The translations under genes and the position numbers were made by a program. The notes beneath the pieces were generated by a model, which saw only the letters and a list, made by a program, of their open reading frames with translations, did not search any database and was not told the origin of the DNA. Source: Phycisphaerae bacterium (lineage in GTDB: Bacteria > Planctomycetota > Phycisphaerae > UBA1845 > UTPLA1). From it: 64,000 bases of DNA. The stretch is taken from assembly GCA_035275405.1 (NCBI GenBank), contig DATEMU010000008.1:124001-188000 (forward strand), in the 5' to 3' direction. Shown piece after piece: positions 55,066 through 64,000 of the stretch (position 1 is the first letter of the stretch; each line of letters begins with the position of its first letter).

Positions 55066-55875
55066 TCACCCGCTCACCGCCGAGTAACGTTTGACGGCCG
55101 CCGCCCACCCGACGCGAAAAAGGATCACCAGCCCAGCGAGCCAGACCAACTGCATCGCCAGGCCGGTGGCAATCTGGCCGGTATCCGTCATCTTGCCCGT
55201 CAGCACCTCTGCCGGAAACGCAAACATCCAGCGAAATGGCAAAGCCCAGGCAAACGAAAGAACCGCGCCGGGCAGGGCCAACATCGGCGAGAATCGCCCG
55301 CCAAGAAACATGCTCAGACCAAAATAGACCTCGCCGACCGCATCGAGCTTGGGCGTCCAGAAAGCAATCAAGGACACCACGTAGCCCAGGACGAAATTCA
55401 GCGCGCCGGCCAGCACAATCGTGAAGATCCCAACAGTAATCTGCCATGGCGGCGCACGAAAATCCGGCGCGTACAGCCAGAAGCAAATCGCCCACATCGG
55501 CGCCAGGAAACCGAGCGTCGCAATCTTGTAGGCGAGGTTATTCGCCATCGACTCCCAGATGGGCAAGATCGGTCGCAGAAGCTTCGCCGAAAGCTCTCCA
55601 CTGCGTATGCGGTAACCCATCTCATAGGTATCCCACGCCGTGGTCACGTGCCCGATGACCATGATTGCGAAGTAGTAGGCCGCCAATTGGCCCTTCGAGA
55701 ACCCCGCGATCTGGCCATCCGGTCGGCCCTCTGCTGCGGCGCTCCACATCGCATACAACACTGCGGGATTCACCAGGCCCCAGATGGCCCACAAGATGAT
55801 CTCCCCGCGATACTGAAGCATCACGCCGATATAGACGCGAAGAAAAGCGGGAAACGCTCGCACGATGGTCGTCAC
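55066..55875 (-). CDS. ABC-2 type permease (DUF990-like), second gene of the operon
   Basis: A 269-residue membrane protein with six hydrophobic segments and the loop EMGYRIRSGELSAKLLRPI, equivalent to the ILPN/LLRP loop of its partner. The frame stays open to 56640, but that stretch is antisense-frame coding of the ATPase. GTG 55875 overlaps the ATPase stop (GTGA), giving the proper domain boundary. The two permeases are distant paralogues that probably heterodimerise. Confidence 0.85.
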   Translation of the reverse strand: MTTIVRAFPAFLRVYIGVMLQYRGEIILWAIWGLVNPAVLYAMWSAAAEGRPDGQIAGFSKGQLAAYYFAIMVIGHVTTAWDTYEMGYRIRSGELSAKLLRPILPIWESMANNLAYKIATLGFLAPMWAICFWLYAPDFRAPPWQITVGIFTIVLAGALNFVLGYVVSLIAFWTPKLDAVGEVYFGLSMFLGGRFSPMLALPGAVLSFAWALPFRWMFAFPAEVLTGKMTDTGQIATGLAMQLVWLAGLVILFRVGWAAAVKRYSAVSG

Positions 55876-56903
55876 GTTCCGTGCGCCTCCGCGGGTTGAC
55901 GGGAAGAATCCGGGTTCTCTCCGGCCGCGGCCTGTTCGCTGAAGGCCCGCTTGATCACGTCCTCGATCGGCGGATCTTCGATCGTCAGATCGAGAATTGG
56001 GAGGTCGTTGAGCAGCCGCTCGGTAATGGCCGGGGCGCTGCGCTTGGGCACCCGCAGCTCCACCTTGCGCCCCTCGCGGACCAGCACCTCTCCCAGGGCC
56101 GCAAAGTCGTAGCCGTCCAGTTCGCGGTCCAGATCGACTTTGATGACCTTGAACGGGGCCAGCTTGGCAGACAGCGCGTCGAGCGCCCCATCGAACAGAA
56201 TGCGCCCGTGGTGGATGACGATGATCCGCTTGCACAGCGCCACCACGTCGGCCATGTAATGGCTCGTCAAAATGATCGTTGCGCCGTGCCGCTTGTTGTA
56301 GCCGGCGATGAACTCTCGAATCCGCGCCTGCATGGTCACGTCCACGCCGATCGTGGGCTCGTCGAGAAAAAGGACCGCCGGGCGATGCAGCAGCGAAACG
56401 CAAATCTCGCACTTCATCCGCTCGCCCAGGGACAACGTCCGCACCTGCTTCTTTAAGATCGGCGTCAGGTCCAGCAGCTCCACCAACTCGTCGAGCGTCT
56501 CTTGATACTGCGCCTTGGGGATGTTGTAGACCGCCCCATGGACCATGAACGAATCGATCGCCGGTAGGTCCCACTGCATCTGCGAGCGTTGCCCCATGAG
56601 CATGCTGATCTGCCGCAAATACTCCGCCTCCCGGTTCCACGGCACATGATCCATGACTCGTGCCGTTCCCGACGTTGGGTACAACAACCCCGAGAGCATC
56701 TTCAGCGTGGTCGTCTTGCCCGCCCCGTTGGGACCCAGAAAGCCGACGATCTCCCCCTTCTCGACGGTGAAGCTGACCTGATCGACCGCGTTGACCTGTC
56801 GATACTTCCGCCGAAACACGCTTCGAAGCGATGCGACGAGCCCGCCTTCCCGCTCCGGTACGCGAAAGTTCTTGCTGAGTGAATCCACCTCGATTTGGGG
56901 CAT
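55872..56903 (-). CDS. ABC transporter ATP-binding protein
   Basis: A 343-residue ATPase of the ABC-2 exporter. Walker A is GPNGAGKTTTLK (near residue 60), the signature region is LSLGERMKCEICVSL with a Glu where Gly-Gln is common (LSxGER), Walker B is AVLFLDEPTIGVD, and the switch His is in LTSHYMADV. About 90 C-terminal residues form the regulatory extension seen in natA/drrA-type subunits. Length and operon order (ATPase first, then two DUF990 permeases) match families exporting lipids or drugs; the substrate is not known. Confidence 0.92.
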   Translation of the reverse strand: MPQIEVDSLSKNFRVPEREGGLVASLRSVFRRKYRQVNAVDQVSFTVEKGEIVGFLGPNGAGKTTTLKMLSGLLYPTSGTARVMDHVPWNREAEYLRQISMLMGQRSQMQWDLPAIDSFMVHGAVYNIPKAQYQETLDELVELLDLTPILKKQVRTLSLGERMKCEICVSLLHRPAVLFLDEPTIGVDVTMQARIREFIAGYNKRHGATIILTSHYMADVVALCKRIIVIHHGRILFDGALDALSAKLAPFKVIKVDLDRELDGYDFAALGEVLVREGRKVELRVPKRSAPAITERLLNDLPILDLTIEDPPIEDVIKRAFSEQAAAGENPDSSRQPAEAHGT

Positions 56904-56963
56904 AGAGAATTGACGGAGTGTAGCCGCGGTCGCCGACCGGAATCCAGCCCGCCCTCCGCCGAT

Positions 56964-57689
56964 TTATGGAGAGGGCTTGGCCAGCGCCTTGTCCACTTGC
57001 TCACGCATCTTCTTGTAGTCGCGGTTGATCTGCAGCGTCTTGTCCAGGCGGATCATCTCGTCCAGCTTCTCGCGGGCGATTTCCCAGCGCTTCTGGGCCA
57101 CGTCCTCGCGAGCCTCCCGGAGCAGCAGCCGGGCACGGTCCGTGTTCTTCATTTGCGGGCCGGTCTCCTCGTGCATGTAGGACGTGACAAACTTGACCAG
57201 ATAGACGCTCCCAACCACGCCCCCGCCCAGCAGCAGCGCGATAAAAATGTATTTGAACGCGAACGTGCCAAAAAGCGTCCCGAAAGCGTCCGCGATCTTG
57301 GTGAAGACCGTCGCCTTCCTGGGCTTCAGTTCCGTAAGCTGACCCTTTTTCTTCTCTTCCTTCGTGCCGGGTCCGGCTCGGCCGGTCAATTGGTCGTAGC
57401 TTTCGATCAGCTTGTTCTGCTCCTCCCGATACTTCGCCTCCTCCTCCGCTGAGAGCTGCTTTTTCTTCTGTGCCTCCTGGAATTTCATCAAGGCCGCTTG
57501 CTCGTCGACCTTCGGCGTGGCGGACGATCGCCCCGTCGCCGGTTTTTTCGCGGCGCCCGCGCTCGCTCCGACCGTCACGCCGGGGATGCGCAGCGGCCCC
57601 TTGCAATGCGGGCAGCGAACCGCCTTTCCGGCCAGTTCGTCCTTGACCTTCATCTGCTTGCCGCATTTACAGGAAACGGAGATCGCCAT
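56964..57689 (-). CDS. Zinc-ribbon single-span membrane protein
   Basis: A 241-residue protein. The N-terminal ribbon has C7-x-C9 and C26-x2-C29 in AVRCPHCKGPLRIPG. An Ala/Thr-rich linker and a charged coiled-coil-like stretch (KFQEAQKKKQLSAEEEAKY) follow. A single membrane helix FIALLLGGGVVGSVYLV lies near residues 155-175, and the C-terminal 70 residues are charged and helical. Ribbons of this kind are common in Planctomycetota proteins of unknown role. No SD is evident. It is 60 bp upstream of the ABC ATPase gene's 5' side, same strand, so could be part of a longer transcript. Confidence 0.6.
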   Translation of the reverse strand: MAISVSCKCGKQMKVKDELAGKAVRCPHCKGPLRIPGVTVGASAGAAKKPATGRSSATPKVDEQAALMKFQEAQKKKQLSAEEEAKYREEQNKLIESYDQLTGRAGPGTKEEKKKGQLTELKPRKATVFTKIADAFGTLFGTFAFKYIFIALLLGGGVVGSVYLVKFVTSYMHEETGPQMKNTDRARLLLREAREDVAQKRWEIAREKLDEMIRLDKTLQINRDYKKMREQVDKALAKPSP

Positions 57690-57931
57690 GTGCAGGTTTT
57701 TCCGTTGAAATCGTGCAGCGCGTTCGTCGCGCCTGCCTCCGCCCGTTGCCCAATGGACCTAATGGATTATTGGTGTTCCGACCGTGTATGACAAGCATCG
57801 CCCTATTGCGATCGAAGGAGCCTTGCGGAGAGGTGTGACTTCGCCCGATAGCGATAATGGACCGCACAGCGTCCGCCAAACGCAAAGCGCAGCATCTTGA
57901 CCCCCCCGGCCGTTCTCATAACATCGAAGGG

Positions 57932-58552
57932 ATGATGGAGAAGGTGGAGGACTCGCCGGGGCTCAATTTTCGCGCCCGCGCTGGCCGCCCAACCCAGGGG
58001 CGTGCGATGACCCTCATCGAAATGGCGGTCGCCGTCCTGCTGATCGGCGCCGGCCTGTTTCTGCTGGTGGGGTGGACGCGGGGCCTCCAGTCCGACGCCC
58101 GCCGGACCCTGGCGGTGCGGCTCCTCGCCGAACTGGATAAGGCCCTCGCTCAATATCATCGGGCGAACGATCGCTATCCCATCGCCCCTCAACCGAACGC
58201 CGCCGCTCGCGTGACCATCGCCCTTCTCGACTTCGAGCGAACCCGGCAGACGCTCGACGATCTGCCGCCCTCCGTCTGGCGCGGCCCGGGACAGCGTATT
58301 CTGGTAGACCCCTGGGGGACGCCGCTCAAGTATTTCTCCGAGACGGACGAATCGCGCTACGTTCTGGCCAATAACGGCCGGCCGGTCTTCGTTTCGGCAG
58401 GTCCGGATCGCGATTTCGGCGATGAAGACGTGTCGAAAATCGGCGACAACCTGCGCAGCGACGATCCGGGTCCGGCGGGATTCCGACTGGACCACATCAT
58501 GCGCGAATCGTTAACGGAGGAGGAGCCCGCGGGTGGCGAAAAAGAACATTGA
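57932..58552 (+). CDS. Type II secretion/type IV pilin-like pseudopilin
   Basis: About 206 residues. A leader of roughly 25 residues ends before MTLIEMAVAVLLIGAGLFLL, the prepilin motif with the conserved Glu five residues in and a hydrophobic helix; the residue before the cleavage is Ala rather than Gly. The C-terminal part is GspG-like: LDKALAQYHRANDRYPIAP, then VDPWGTPLKYFS and a DRDFGDED acidic stretch near the Ca site. The start could be 57857, 57932 or 57935. It overlaps pgk by 20 nt. No other secretion genes are nearby. Confidence 0.65.
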   Translation: MMEKVEDSPGLNFRARAGRPTQGRAMTLIEMAVAVLLIGAGLFLLVGWTRGLQSDARRTLAVRLLAELDKALAQYHRANDRYPIAPQPNAAARVTIALLDFERTRQTLDDLPPSVWRGPGQRILVDPWGTPLKYFSETDESRYVLANNGRPVFVSAGPDRDFGDEDVSKIGDNLRSDDPGPAGFRLDHIMRESLTEEEPAGGEKEH

Positions 58553-59777
58553 CCGGGTCGACGTTCGCGATCGACGCGTCTTAATGCGCGTCGATTTTAA
58601 CGTCCCGTTGAAGGAAGGTCGGATCACCGATGATCGCCGCGTGGTCCAGGCGCTGCCTTCGATTCGCTCGGTCATGGACCGCGCCGGCAAACTCATCCTC
58701 ATGAGCCATTTGGGACGGCCCTCCGGCAAGGGCCCCGAGTCCGCCTTCAGCCTGCGCCCCGTCGCGGAACACCTGGCGACGCTGTTGGGGAGAGGCGTGC
58801 GCCTGGCCGACGATTGCGTGGGAGATCAGGCCAACCAACTTGTCGATGAAATGAAATCCGGCGACGTGCTGGTCCTGGAGAACCTGCGCTTCCATGCCGA
58901 GGAAACGCTGGTCGATTCCGCCAAGAAGAACCCCGACAAAAAGCCAACGGCGAATCAGCAGGAAAAGATCGACGCGTTCGCCCGTGCCTTGACGCGGAAC
59001 GCCGACCTTTACTGCAACGACGCTTTCGGAACCTGCCATCGCAAACACGTGAGCATGTACGATGTGCCCATGCTGCTGGGCGCCGGCAGGAGAGTCTGTG
59101 GCCACCTCGTGCAGAATGAGCTGAAATTTCTGGGAGACGCACTCGCTCAGCCTGAACGGCCGTTTGTCGCGATTCTGGGCGGGGCCAAAGTCAGTGACAA
59201 GATCAAGGTCATCGAGAATCTGCTCACCAGGGTGGACACGATCCTCATCGGCGGGGCAATGACCTACACCTTCAACGCCGCGAAGGAACTTGGCGTAGGC
59301 AAGAGCCTCTGCGAGCGGGACAAGACGAACGTGGCCAAAAGCCTTCTGGACAGAGCAGGACAGAAGTTGCGCCTGCCGAGCGATCACGTCTGCGCTTCGC
59401 AATTGGAAAAAGGGGCTGCCACAAAGACGGTGGCCGGCGCGATTCCCGATGATCTCATGGGTTTGGACATCGGTCCTATGACTATTGCGGATTACCGCAA
59501 GTTGTTGGCGACCGCCAGGACGATCGTGTGGAATGGACCCATGGGCGCATTCGAGACGACTCCCTTTGATCGGGGAACGTTGGCCATCGCACAGGCGCTG
59601 GCGGACGCCACGGCCAATGGCGCAACGACCATCATCGGCGGCGGCGACTCGGCCGCGGCCGTCGAAGCCGCCGGCCTGGCCGACAAGATGACCCACATTT
59701 CCACCGGCGGCGGCGCCAGCCTGGAGTTTCTCGAAGGCAAGCCCTTCGCTACCATCGAGATCCTGGACGACGCCTGA
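58533..59777 (+). CDS. pgk: Phosphoglycerate kinase
   Basis: A 414-residue glycolytic enzyme (1,3-bisphosphoglycerate + ADP to 3-phosphoglycerate + ATP). The N-terminal signature [11 protein letters not shown], the substrate-binding [19 protein letters not shown], the hinge lysine region [11 protein letters not shown], and the C-terminal [13 protein letters not shown] and [13 protein letters not shown] blocks are all intact. It starts with GTG 58533 behind GGAGGAGGAG. Followed at 26 nt by the mutase-like gene, and then by aldolase: a glycolysis cluster. Confidence 0.96.
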   Translation: MAKKNIDRVDVRDRRVLMRVDFNVPLKEGRITDDRRVVQALPSIRSVMDRAGKLILMSHLGRPSGKGPESAFSLRPVAEHLATLLGRGVRLADDCVGDQANQLVDEMKSGDVLVLENLRFHAEETLVDSAKKNPDKKPTANQQEKIDAFARALTRNADLYCNDAFGTCHRKHVSMYDVPMLLGAGRRVCGHLVQNELKFLGDALAQPERPFVAILGGAKVSDKIKVIENLLTRVDTILIGGAMTYTFNAAKELGVGKSLCERDKTNVAKSLLDRAGQKLRLPSDHVCASQLEKGAATKTVAGAIPDDLMGLDIGPMTIADYRKLLATARTIVWNGPMGAFETTPFDRGTLAIAQALADATANGATTIIGGGDSAAAVEAAGLADKMTHISTGGGASLEFLEGKPFATIEILDDA

Positions 59778-59803
59778 CCGCATCGACTATTGGCGCGAGC
59801 CCC

Positions 59804-60382
59804 ATGACCCGACTCATCCTCATCGCCACAGCACAGACGGATTGGCGCGTCCAGGACCGACTGGCCGGTGACACCGATCTGCCCCTCAATCAGACCGGCC
59901 ACGAACAGGCGGTCGCCGATGGCGGCGCCCTCACCGCGCTGGCGCCGACCATCTGCCGTTGCGGTCCCGAGCAGGCCACCAAACAAACCGCGGGGATCAT
60001 GGCGCACCAACTTGGTATTCGCTTTCGCACCGTCAAGGAGCTTCGCGAGGTCGACCTCGGCCATTGGGAGGGGCTGACGATGGATGAATTCCGCGAACGC
60101 TTTCCCAAGGTCCATCGCCAATGGCGCGCCGAGCCGACGACCGTCGAACCGCCCGAAGGCGAGTCCATTCCCACTGCCGCTTCGCGCCTATCCAACGGAC
60201 TCAAAAAAATTCTCAAGCGCCATCCCGACGAGGCCATGATCATCGTCGTTGGCCCGCTGGCCCACGCCATCCTTCGCTGCCGACTGCAGGACGGCAATTA
60301 CGAAAAATTCTGGGAGTACGCGGACAGCGACGAGCGACGGTGCGACCTGACGATCGAACCGGCCAGCATTGCCGCACCCTGA
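59804..60382 (+). CDS. Histidine-phosphatase-fold protein lacking catalytic residues
   Basis: A 192-residue protein with the phosphoglycerate-mutase/histidine-phosphatase fold. The opening [13 protein letters not shown] aligns with the usual LVRHGETxW but has Ala8, Thr9 and Ala10 where Arg, His and Gly are needed. [13 protein letters not shown] and [12 protein letters not shown] follow as in active family members. The second catalytic His block (VSHGG) reads VVGPLA, with Pro151 at the His position. The conserved phosphate-pocket Arg of the first segment is also gone. Length is normal for the family. It is in a likely operon with pgk, suggesting a regulatory or binding role. Certain of the fold, fairly certain of inactivity. 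Confidence 0.75.
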   Translation: MTRLILIATAQTDWRVQDRLAGDTDLPLNQTGHEQAVADGGALTALAPTICRCGPEQATKQTAGIMAHQLGIRFRTVKELREVDLGHWEGLTMDEFRERFPKVHRQWRAEPTTVEPPEGESIPTAASRLSNGLKKILKRHPDEAMIIVVGPLAHAILRCRLQDGNYEKFWEYADSDERRCDLTIEPASIAAP

Positions 60383-60503
60383 CTCGTCTTCGCGTGGCTT
60401 TGGGATATTGCTCGCTAATGACGATGCGCGCGAGGCCTTGACGATGAACGGGGAATCGTTACCTTCATGGCCATAGGCTCCATTTTCCTGGAGGGACACC
60501 ACC

Positions 60504-61418
60504 ATGACCGAGCGCGTTCGCGAAATCCTGAGCTGGTACAAAGGTGAAAACCCCGGCGTCCTGACCAATCTGGCCCGGATGCTCAACCACGGCCGCCTTG
60601 GCGGCGTCGGCCGCATGGTGATCCTCCCCGTCGATCAGGGATGGGAGCACGGTCCCGTGCGCAGCTTCGGCCCCAACGACGCCGGCTACGATCCTCACTA
60701 TCACTTCAAGCTCGCTACGGAAGCGGGCCTGAATGCCTACGCCGCTCCGCTGGGTTTCCTCGAAGCTGGCGCCGCGGACTTCGCCGGCGATGTCCCCCTC
60801 ATCCTCAAGGCCAACAACCACGACATGCTGGCCGACGAAAAAGATTCGTGGCAGGCGCTCACCGCCTCGGTTCGCGATGCCCGCCGCCTCGGCTGCTGTG
60901 CCGTCGGCCTGACCATCTACCCCGGTTCGGCTTTGCGGAAACAAATGTATGAAGAGTGTCGGGCCTACGCCGAGGAAGCCAAGGCCGCCGGTCTGGCCGT
61001 CGTCGTATGGAGTTATCCCCGCGGCAGCTCACTCTCCAAGGAAGGTGAAACAGCGATCGACGTGTGCGGCTACGCAGCGCAGATCGCCTGCCAGTTGGGC
61101 GCGCACATCATCAAAGTGAAACTGCCTTCCAACCACATCGAACAGGACGCCGCACGGAAGGTCTACGAGAAAGAAAAGATCGCCATCGGCACGCTGGCCG
61201 AGCGCGTCAAGCACGTCATCCAGTGTGCGTTCAACGGCCGCCGAATCGTTATTTTCAGCGGCGGGGCCAAGAAGGAGAATGACGCAGACGTATTTGAGGA
61301 ATGCAAGGCCATCCGCGACGGAGGCGGCTTCGGCTCCATCATCGGCCGCAATACCTTCCAGCGCAAGCGCAACGACGCCCTAAAGTTCCTCGACCAGATC
61401 ATCAAGATCTACTCGTAG
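60504..61418 (+). CDS. Class I fructose-bisphosphate aldolase, DhnA type
   Basis: A 304-residue (beta/alpha)8 aldolase of the archaeal/DhnA class I family, which cleaves or forms fructose-1,6-bisphosphate. PVDQGWEHGP (residues 42-51) is the family start. The Schiff-base lysine is in HIIKVKLP (K204 or K206), with SYPRGSS (170-176) and the phosphate-binding IFSGGAKKE and GSIIGRNTFQR near the C-terminus. GGAGGG precedes ATG 60504. It is the third gene of the glycolysis cluster and ends with a 17-nt convergent overlap with the SGNH gene. Confidence 0.9.
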   Translation: MTERVREILSWYKGENPGVLTNLARMLNHGRLGGVGRMVILPVDQGWEHGPVRSFGPNDAGYDPHYHFKLATEAGLNAYAAPLGFLEAGAADFAGDVPLILKANNHDMLADEKDSWQALTASVRDARRLGCCAVGLTIYPGSALRKQMYEECRAYAEEAKAAGLAVVVWSYPRGSSLSKEGETAIDVCGYAAQIACQLGAHIIKVKLPSNHIEQDAARKVYEKEKIAIGTLAERVKHVIQCAFNGRRIVIFSGGAKKENDADVFEECKAIRDGGGFGSIIGRNTFQRKRNDALKFLDQIIKIYS

Positions 61419-62616
61419 GTTCGACCTCCGGTGAAGGAGCGCTCGCGGACGGCAATAACCCGTTTTCCTTCATGACGCGGTGAATCTCATCCGCGAGAAT
61501 CTGGTTTCCCTCTTCTCGTAAATGGCTGTCTCGCGGAAAAAAAGGCCGCTCGCCGGCCGCCGCGCGTTCACGAAAGACCGGGAGCATATCCACACAGAGG
61601 ATTTCCTTCTTCCTGCACCACGACGCCACTTCATTGCAAAACGTATCGGGGGGCATCTTGCGGGCATAGGGCAGCAGCGCCGCCGCCCGCTCGTGATAGA
61701 CGAACGCCTTTGCCGGGATGGACACGACGATCAGCGTCGCGCCGACCTTTGCGGCGGCGTCGCGCAGGGACACCATCGCGCGCTCCGAGGAGGCCTTGCC
61801 TTCCGCCAGAATCGTGCTGCGCGTGTCTTGCGCCGCATAGGCATCGGCATCAAGGACATAGGTTTCGCCGTCGATTTCGCACTCCGCCGTCCCTCCCAGC
61901 GGCGGATGTTGCCAATCCGGCGGCAGTCGATAGGCGTTTTTTCGTACCGCCTCGAAAATGGCGTTCGACCGCGGGTAGTCGATCTGCGGGCCCAGCGTCT
62001 GCCGCGCCGCCCACCACGCCTGAAAGCACGCCTCATCAATCCAGTCATTGACAAAAGTGACCATGATGACGACGCGCGGTCGATGGGACGCACCGTGGAC
62101 CTCGAAACACCGCAAGAACTGCGTCGGCGCGCTGGCGGAAATCCCCAGGTTCAGGACGTTGCGGCCGATCGCCGCCTCCAGCCGTTCCGTCCACGCCGCC
62201 TCCAATGCAACCTTGTGGCCGAACACAAAGCTGTCACCAACCGCCACCGCCCAAACCGGAGCCTTCGTCGGATGGTCACGAAAGCACACACCGTTCGCCC
62301 CAATGGGCTCGGACTTGTAGATGTATGCGCGGCCCAGTTCGTTCGTTTGCGCCACCACGACACCGCAGCGCATCGTCTTGCCAATATACGGATCGGCGAC
62401 CCAATCGTCGTCGCTCCGCCATTCCGCGGTCAGAGGCGAGTACCCCCGGCGAAATTCTTCGCTGCCTTCCGATCTCAACCATACCCAGGCCGAGAATCCG
62501 AACAACACCAACGAAATGCTGAGGAGGCCGAGTGCCAGGCGCGCGTACAACGGCCCTCGATGGGACACCGACGATGGCGGTGCAGGTTTATTCGCTTCGG
62601 TGGGGTCGTGCGTCAT
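61402..62616 (-). CDS. Membrane-anchored SGNH-hydrolase-like protein
   Basis: A 404-residue protein with one membrane helix (residues 27-47, LALGLLSISLVLFGFSAWVW) and an outer domain with SGNH features. Block I reads VAVGDSFVFGH, a GDS motif with the nucleophile Ser; block V reads PRDSHLREEGN, giving the Asp-x-His pair. NLGISASAPTQ resembles block II and TFVNDWID block III. Relatives include AlgX/AlgJ-type acetyltransferases and esterases of surface glycans. The start overlaps the stop of the upstream membrane glycosyltransferase (ATGA), so both may act on the same glycan or lipid. Confidence 0.7.
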   Translation of the reverse strand: MTHDPTEANKPAPPSSVSHRGPLYARLALGLLSISLVLFGFSAWVWLRSEGSEEFRRGYSPLTAEWRSDDDWVADPYIGKTMRCGVVVAQTNELGRAYIYKSEPIGANGVCFRDHPTKAPVWAVAVGDSFVFGHKVALEAAWTERLEAAIGRNVLNLGISASAPTQFLRCFEVHGASHRPRVVIMVTFVNDWIDEACFQAWWAARQTLGPQIDYPRSNAIFEAVRKNAYRLPPDWQHPPLGGTAECEIDGETYVLDADAYAAQDTRSTILAEGKASSERAMVSLRDAAAKVGATLIVVSIPAKAFVYHERAAALLPYARKMPPDTFCNEVASWCRKKEILCVDMLPVFRERAAAGERPFFPRDSHLREEGNQILADEIHRVMKENGLLPSASAPSPEVEPTSRS

Positions 62617-64000
62617 GGTGTCTCAATCGGTTGAATGCGTTCCGCCCGCAGATAATCCTGCCACTCCCGCCATGGCCGCCCGCGAAAGTAAACCGTGCAG
62701 AGATCGCCATAGCGCACTTGTCCGCCGTAATCGCGCCGGACCCATTCCTTCAGCGGTGCCAGGAGCCGTCCTTCGAGGTGGCCATGCCGGAGATCGGGTT
62801 CCTCCGCCAGTGAAAAACCGCCTGCCGGAACCAGAAGCGTCGGCGGAGATGCCGCGTCGCTTGGATCCGACGGTTGCACATCGATCGGCGTCCAATCGAC
62901 GATCGTTTCCGGCGGCGTCGCTTGCAATCGCATCAACACCTCCGGCAGCGGCGGATCGAGCAGCCGAATGCGCCCCCCAAAGATGTCGATCGCCTGGCAG
63001 ATCTCCAGCGGTGTCCGGCGACCGGCGTAGTAGCTCACGGCGTGATCGCTCGGCCAAAGCATGATCGCCTGATCGTCGGCCGACGTCTCACGCAAGACGC
63101 GGACCAGTTTGTCCACGCGCTCGCGGCGATGGTGGTACGCCCTTCGCGCACTGCTCTGCGGGCTCATCAGAAATTGAACGTGGTCCCGGAGTTGGCAGAC
63201 CCCGACGACGAGACCGATCAGGAAGACAAATGTCGTCGCCGGGCGTTTCCGCGGCGTCCAGGGCGCATCCATCGCCCAGGCCGCGAGCACCGTTGCCGGC
63301 GGCGCCGCCTGCAAGAGGTAGTGCCCGTACCCATGCGGAGCAACCACGAATATCAGCGTGGCGGCCAAGGCGTACACCACAACCAGTCCGAATTCGACGT
63401 CAATCGTTTCATAGGCGCCCTCCTCCCCGGTCCCGGCGCGCCGGGATCGCCGTCGCGTCCAATAGCCCATGCACGCCGCCAGCGCCGGGCCGAACACGAT
63501 CACGCTGAGAAAAAGATGCCGACCGACGCCCGACCAATGGTCCCACTCCAAAATGCGCCATCGCTGGTGCTCCGCCGATGTGGCCCGAAACAGGTCATGC
63601 ACAGCGACCTGCCGCCAGAACGCCCCGAGCGATTCATTGGCCCGTAACCAGATCAGGATACCGATCCATGGGATCGCCGCGCCCAGCCAACACAGGGCCA
63701 TCGATTTCCAACCGGATGATCGCCCCAACGCCCGCCATCGGGCCAGAATCCCAATCGAAATAATGGCGAGCAGCAACACGCCTGTCTGCTTGAACGTCGC
63801 CGCCAGCCCGCAACATAGCCCGATGAGCAACCATCGTGCCGCCGCCCGACGCGCGACCAGAAGCCACACGGCCGACATCTCAAACAACGCCACGAACTTC
63901 TCCAGGTTGTCTCCCCAATCCGCCAGGACGCGATGACTCAGGACGACGCTCAAAAAACATGTCGCAAAAACCGCCGGGCCGCGCGGCGCAAAACGCCGGG
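62613..64000 (-). CDS. Membrane glycosyltransferase (GT39-like), 5' end outside window
   Basis: The frame is open to the end of the window, and the first internal start (TTG 63953) falls within a membrane-protein sequence, so the N-terminus is missing. The visible 462 residues have about eight hydrophobic segments, then from about residue 250 (GVCQLRDHVQFLMSP) a soluble C-terminal domain with DDQAIMLWPSDHAVSYYAGR, seen in many ArnT/GT39-like proteins of this phylum. The catalytic Asp pair expected in the first loop is outside the window, so the family call rests on the layout. It is coupled to the SGNH gene. Confidence 0.6.
   Translation of the reverse strand, partial: RRFAPRGPAVFATCFLSVVLSHRVLADWGDNLEKFVALFEMSAVWLLVARRAAARWLLIGLCCGLAATFKQTGVLLLAIISIGILARWRALGRSSGWKSMALCWLGAAIPWIGILIWLRANESLGAFWRQVAVHDLFRATSAEHQRWRILEWDHWSGVGRHLFLSVIVFGPALAACMGYWTRRRSRRAGTGEEGAYETIDVEFGLVVVYALAATLIFVVAPHGYGHYLLQAAPPATVLAAWAMDAPWTPRKRPATTFVFLIGLVVGVCQLRDHVQFLMSPQSSARRAYHHRRERVDKLVRVLRETSADDQAIMLWPSDHAVSYYAGRRTPLEICQAIDIFGGRIRLLDPPLPEVLMRLQATPPETIVDWTPIDVQPSDPSDAASPPTLLVPAGGFSLAEEPDLRHGHLEGRLLAPLKEWVRRDYGGQVRYGDLCTVYFRGRPWREWQDYLRAERIQPIETP

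Noticed and set aside
55876..56640. N-terminal extension of the second ABC permease frame
   Set aside because: It is an out-of-frame shadow of the ATPase gene on the same strand; the permease starts at GTG 55875.
57690..57931. Possible RNA gene between the zinc-ribbon and pseudopilin genes
   Set aside because: No tRNA-like cloverleaf, and no strong stem or terminator could be found by eye.

Overview
The window looks like a chromosomal segment of a GC-rich member of the Planctomycetota (a Phycisphaerae-like lineage is possible, but I cannot place it further). The evidence is three secreted proteins with C-terminal dockerin-type Ca-binding repeats and no cohesin partner, two very long secreted repeat proteins, an ECF sigma factor overlapping a Ser/Thr kinase gene, an mcsA-mcsB arginine-kinase pair away from ctsR/clpC, and many genes without a Shine-Dalgarno (SD) sequence. 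No rRNA, tRNA, CRISPR array, insertion sequence or prophage was seen.

Layout. 1-6.6 kb: a translationally coupled exopolysaccharide or O-glycan operon (glycosyltransferases, NodB deacetylase, exosortase-type O-ligase). 6.6-12.5 kb: a membrane M48 protease, a Spy-like secreted protein, a CopD-like membrane protein, an NDUFA9-like reductase and a secreted PHP protein, with REP-like hairpins between them. 12.7-19.5 kb: three enzymes of kynurenine catabolism (3-hydroxyanthranilate dioxygenase, ACMS decarboxylase, kynureninase) interspersed with a dockerin-bearing dehydrogenase, a lipoprotein, an outer-membrane barrel and a hidden 40-residue membrane protein. 19.5-25.8 kb: trpE, a large membrane glycosyltransferase, a PTPS/QueD homologue and mcsAB behind a near-consensus promoter. 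25.8-33.5 kb: a YdeP-type molybdoenzyme, a lipoprotein, a radical SAM enzyme, a DUF4375 protein and an M32 carboxypeptidase. 33.7-44.5 kb: two giant secreted propeller/beta-solenoid/dockerin proteins. 44.7-47.9 kb: sigma factor and kinase. 47.9-52.6 kb: carB-carA in reversed order. 52.7-57.7 kb: hutH, an ABC-2 exporter and a zinc-ribbon protein. 57.9-61.4 kb: a pseudopilin, pgk, a phosphoglycerate-mutase-like pseudoenzyme and class I aldolase. 61.4-64 kb: an SGNH-hydrolase-like membrane protein and a membrane glycosyltransferase cut by the window edge.

No large novel defence or mobile system was found. The least ordinary signals are: (i) a recurring TA-N3-T hexamer placed 6-7 nt before the start codon of seven genes, indicating leaderless transcripts; (ii) a dispersed GCAA-loop hairpin family with compensatory stem changes; (iii) a phosphoglycerate-mutase-fold protein between pgk and fba that has lost its catalytic histidines; (iv) a CarB with about 70 extra residues in its central region; (v) a sigma factor coupled to a kinase that itself begins with an anti-sigma-like zinc finger; and (vi) giant proteins with exactly 7 and 14 propeller-blade repeats.
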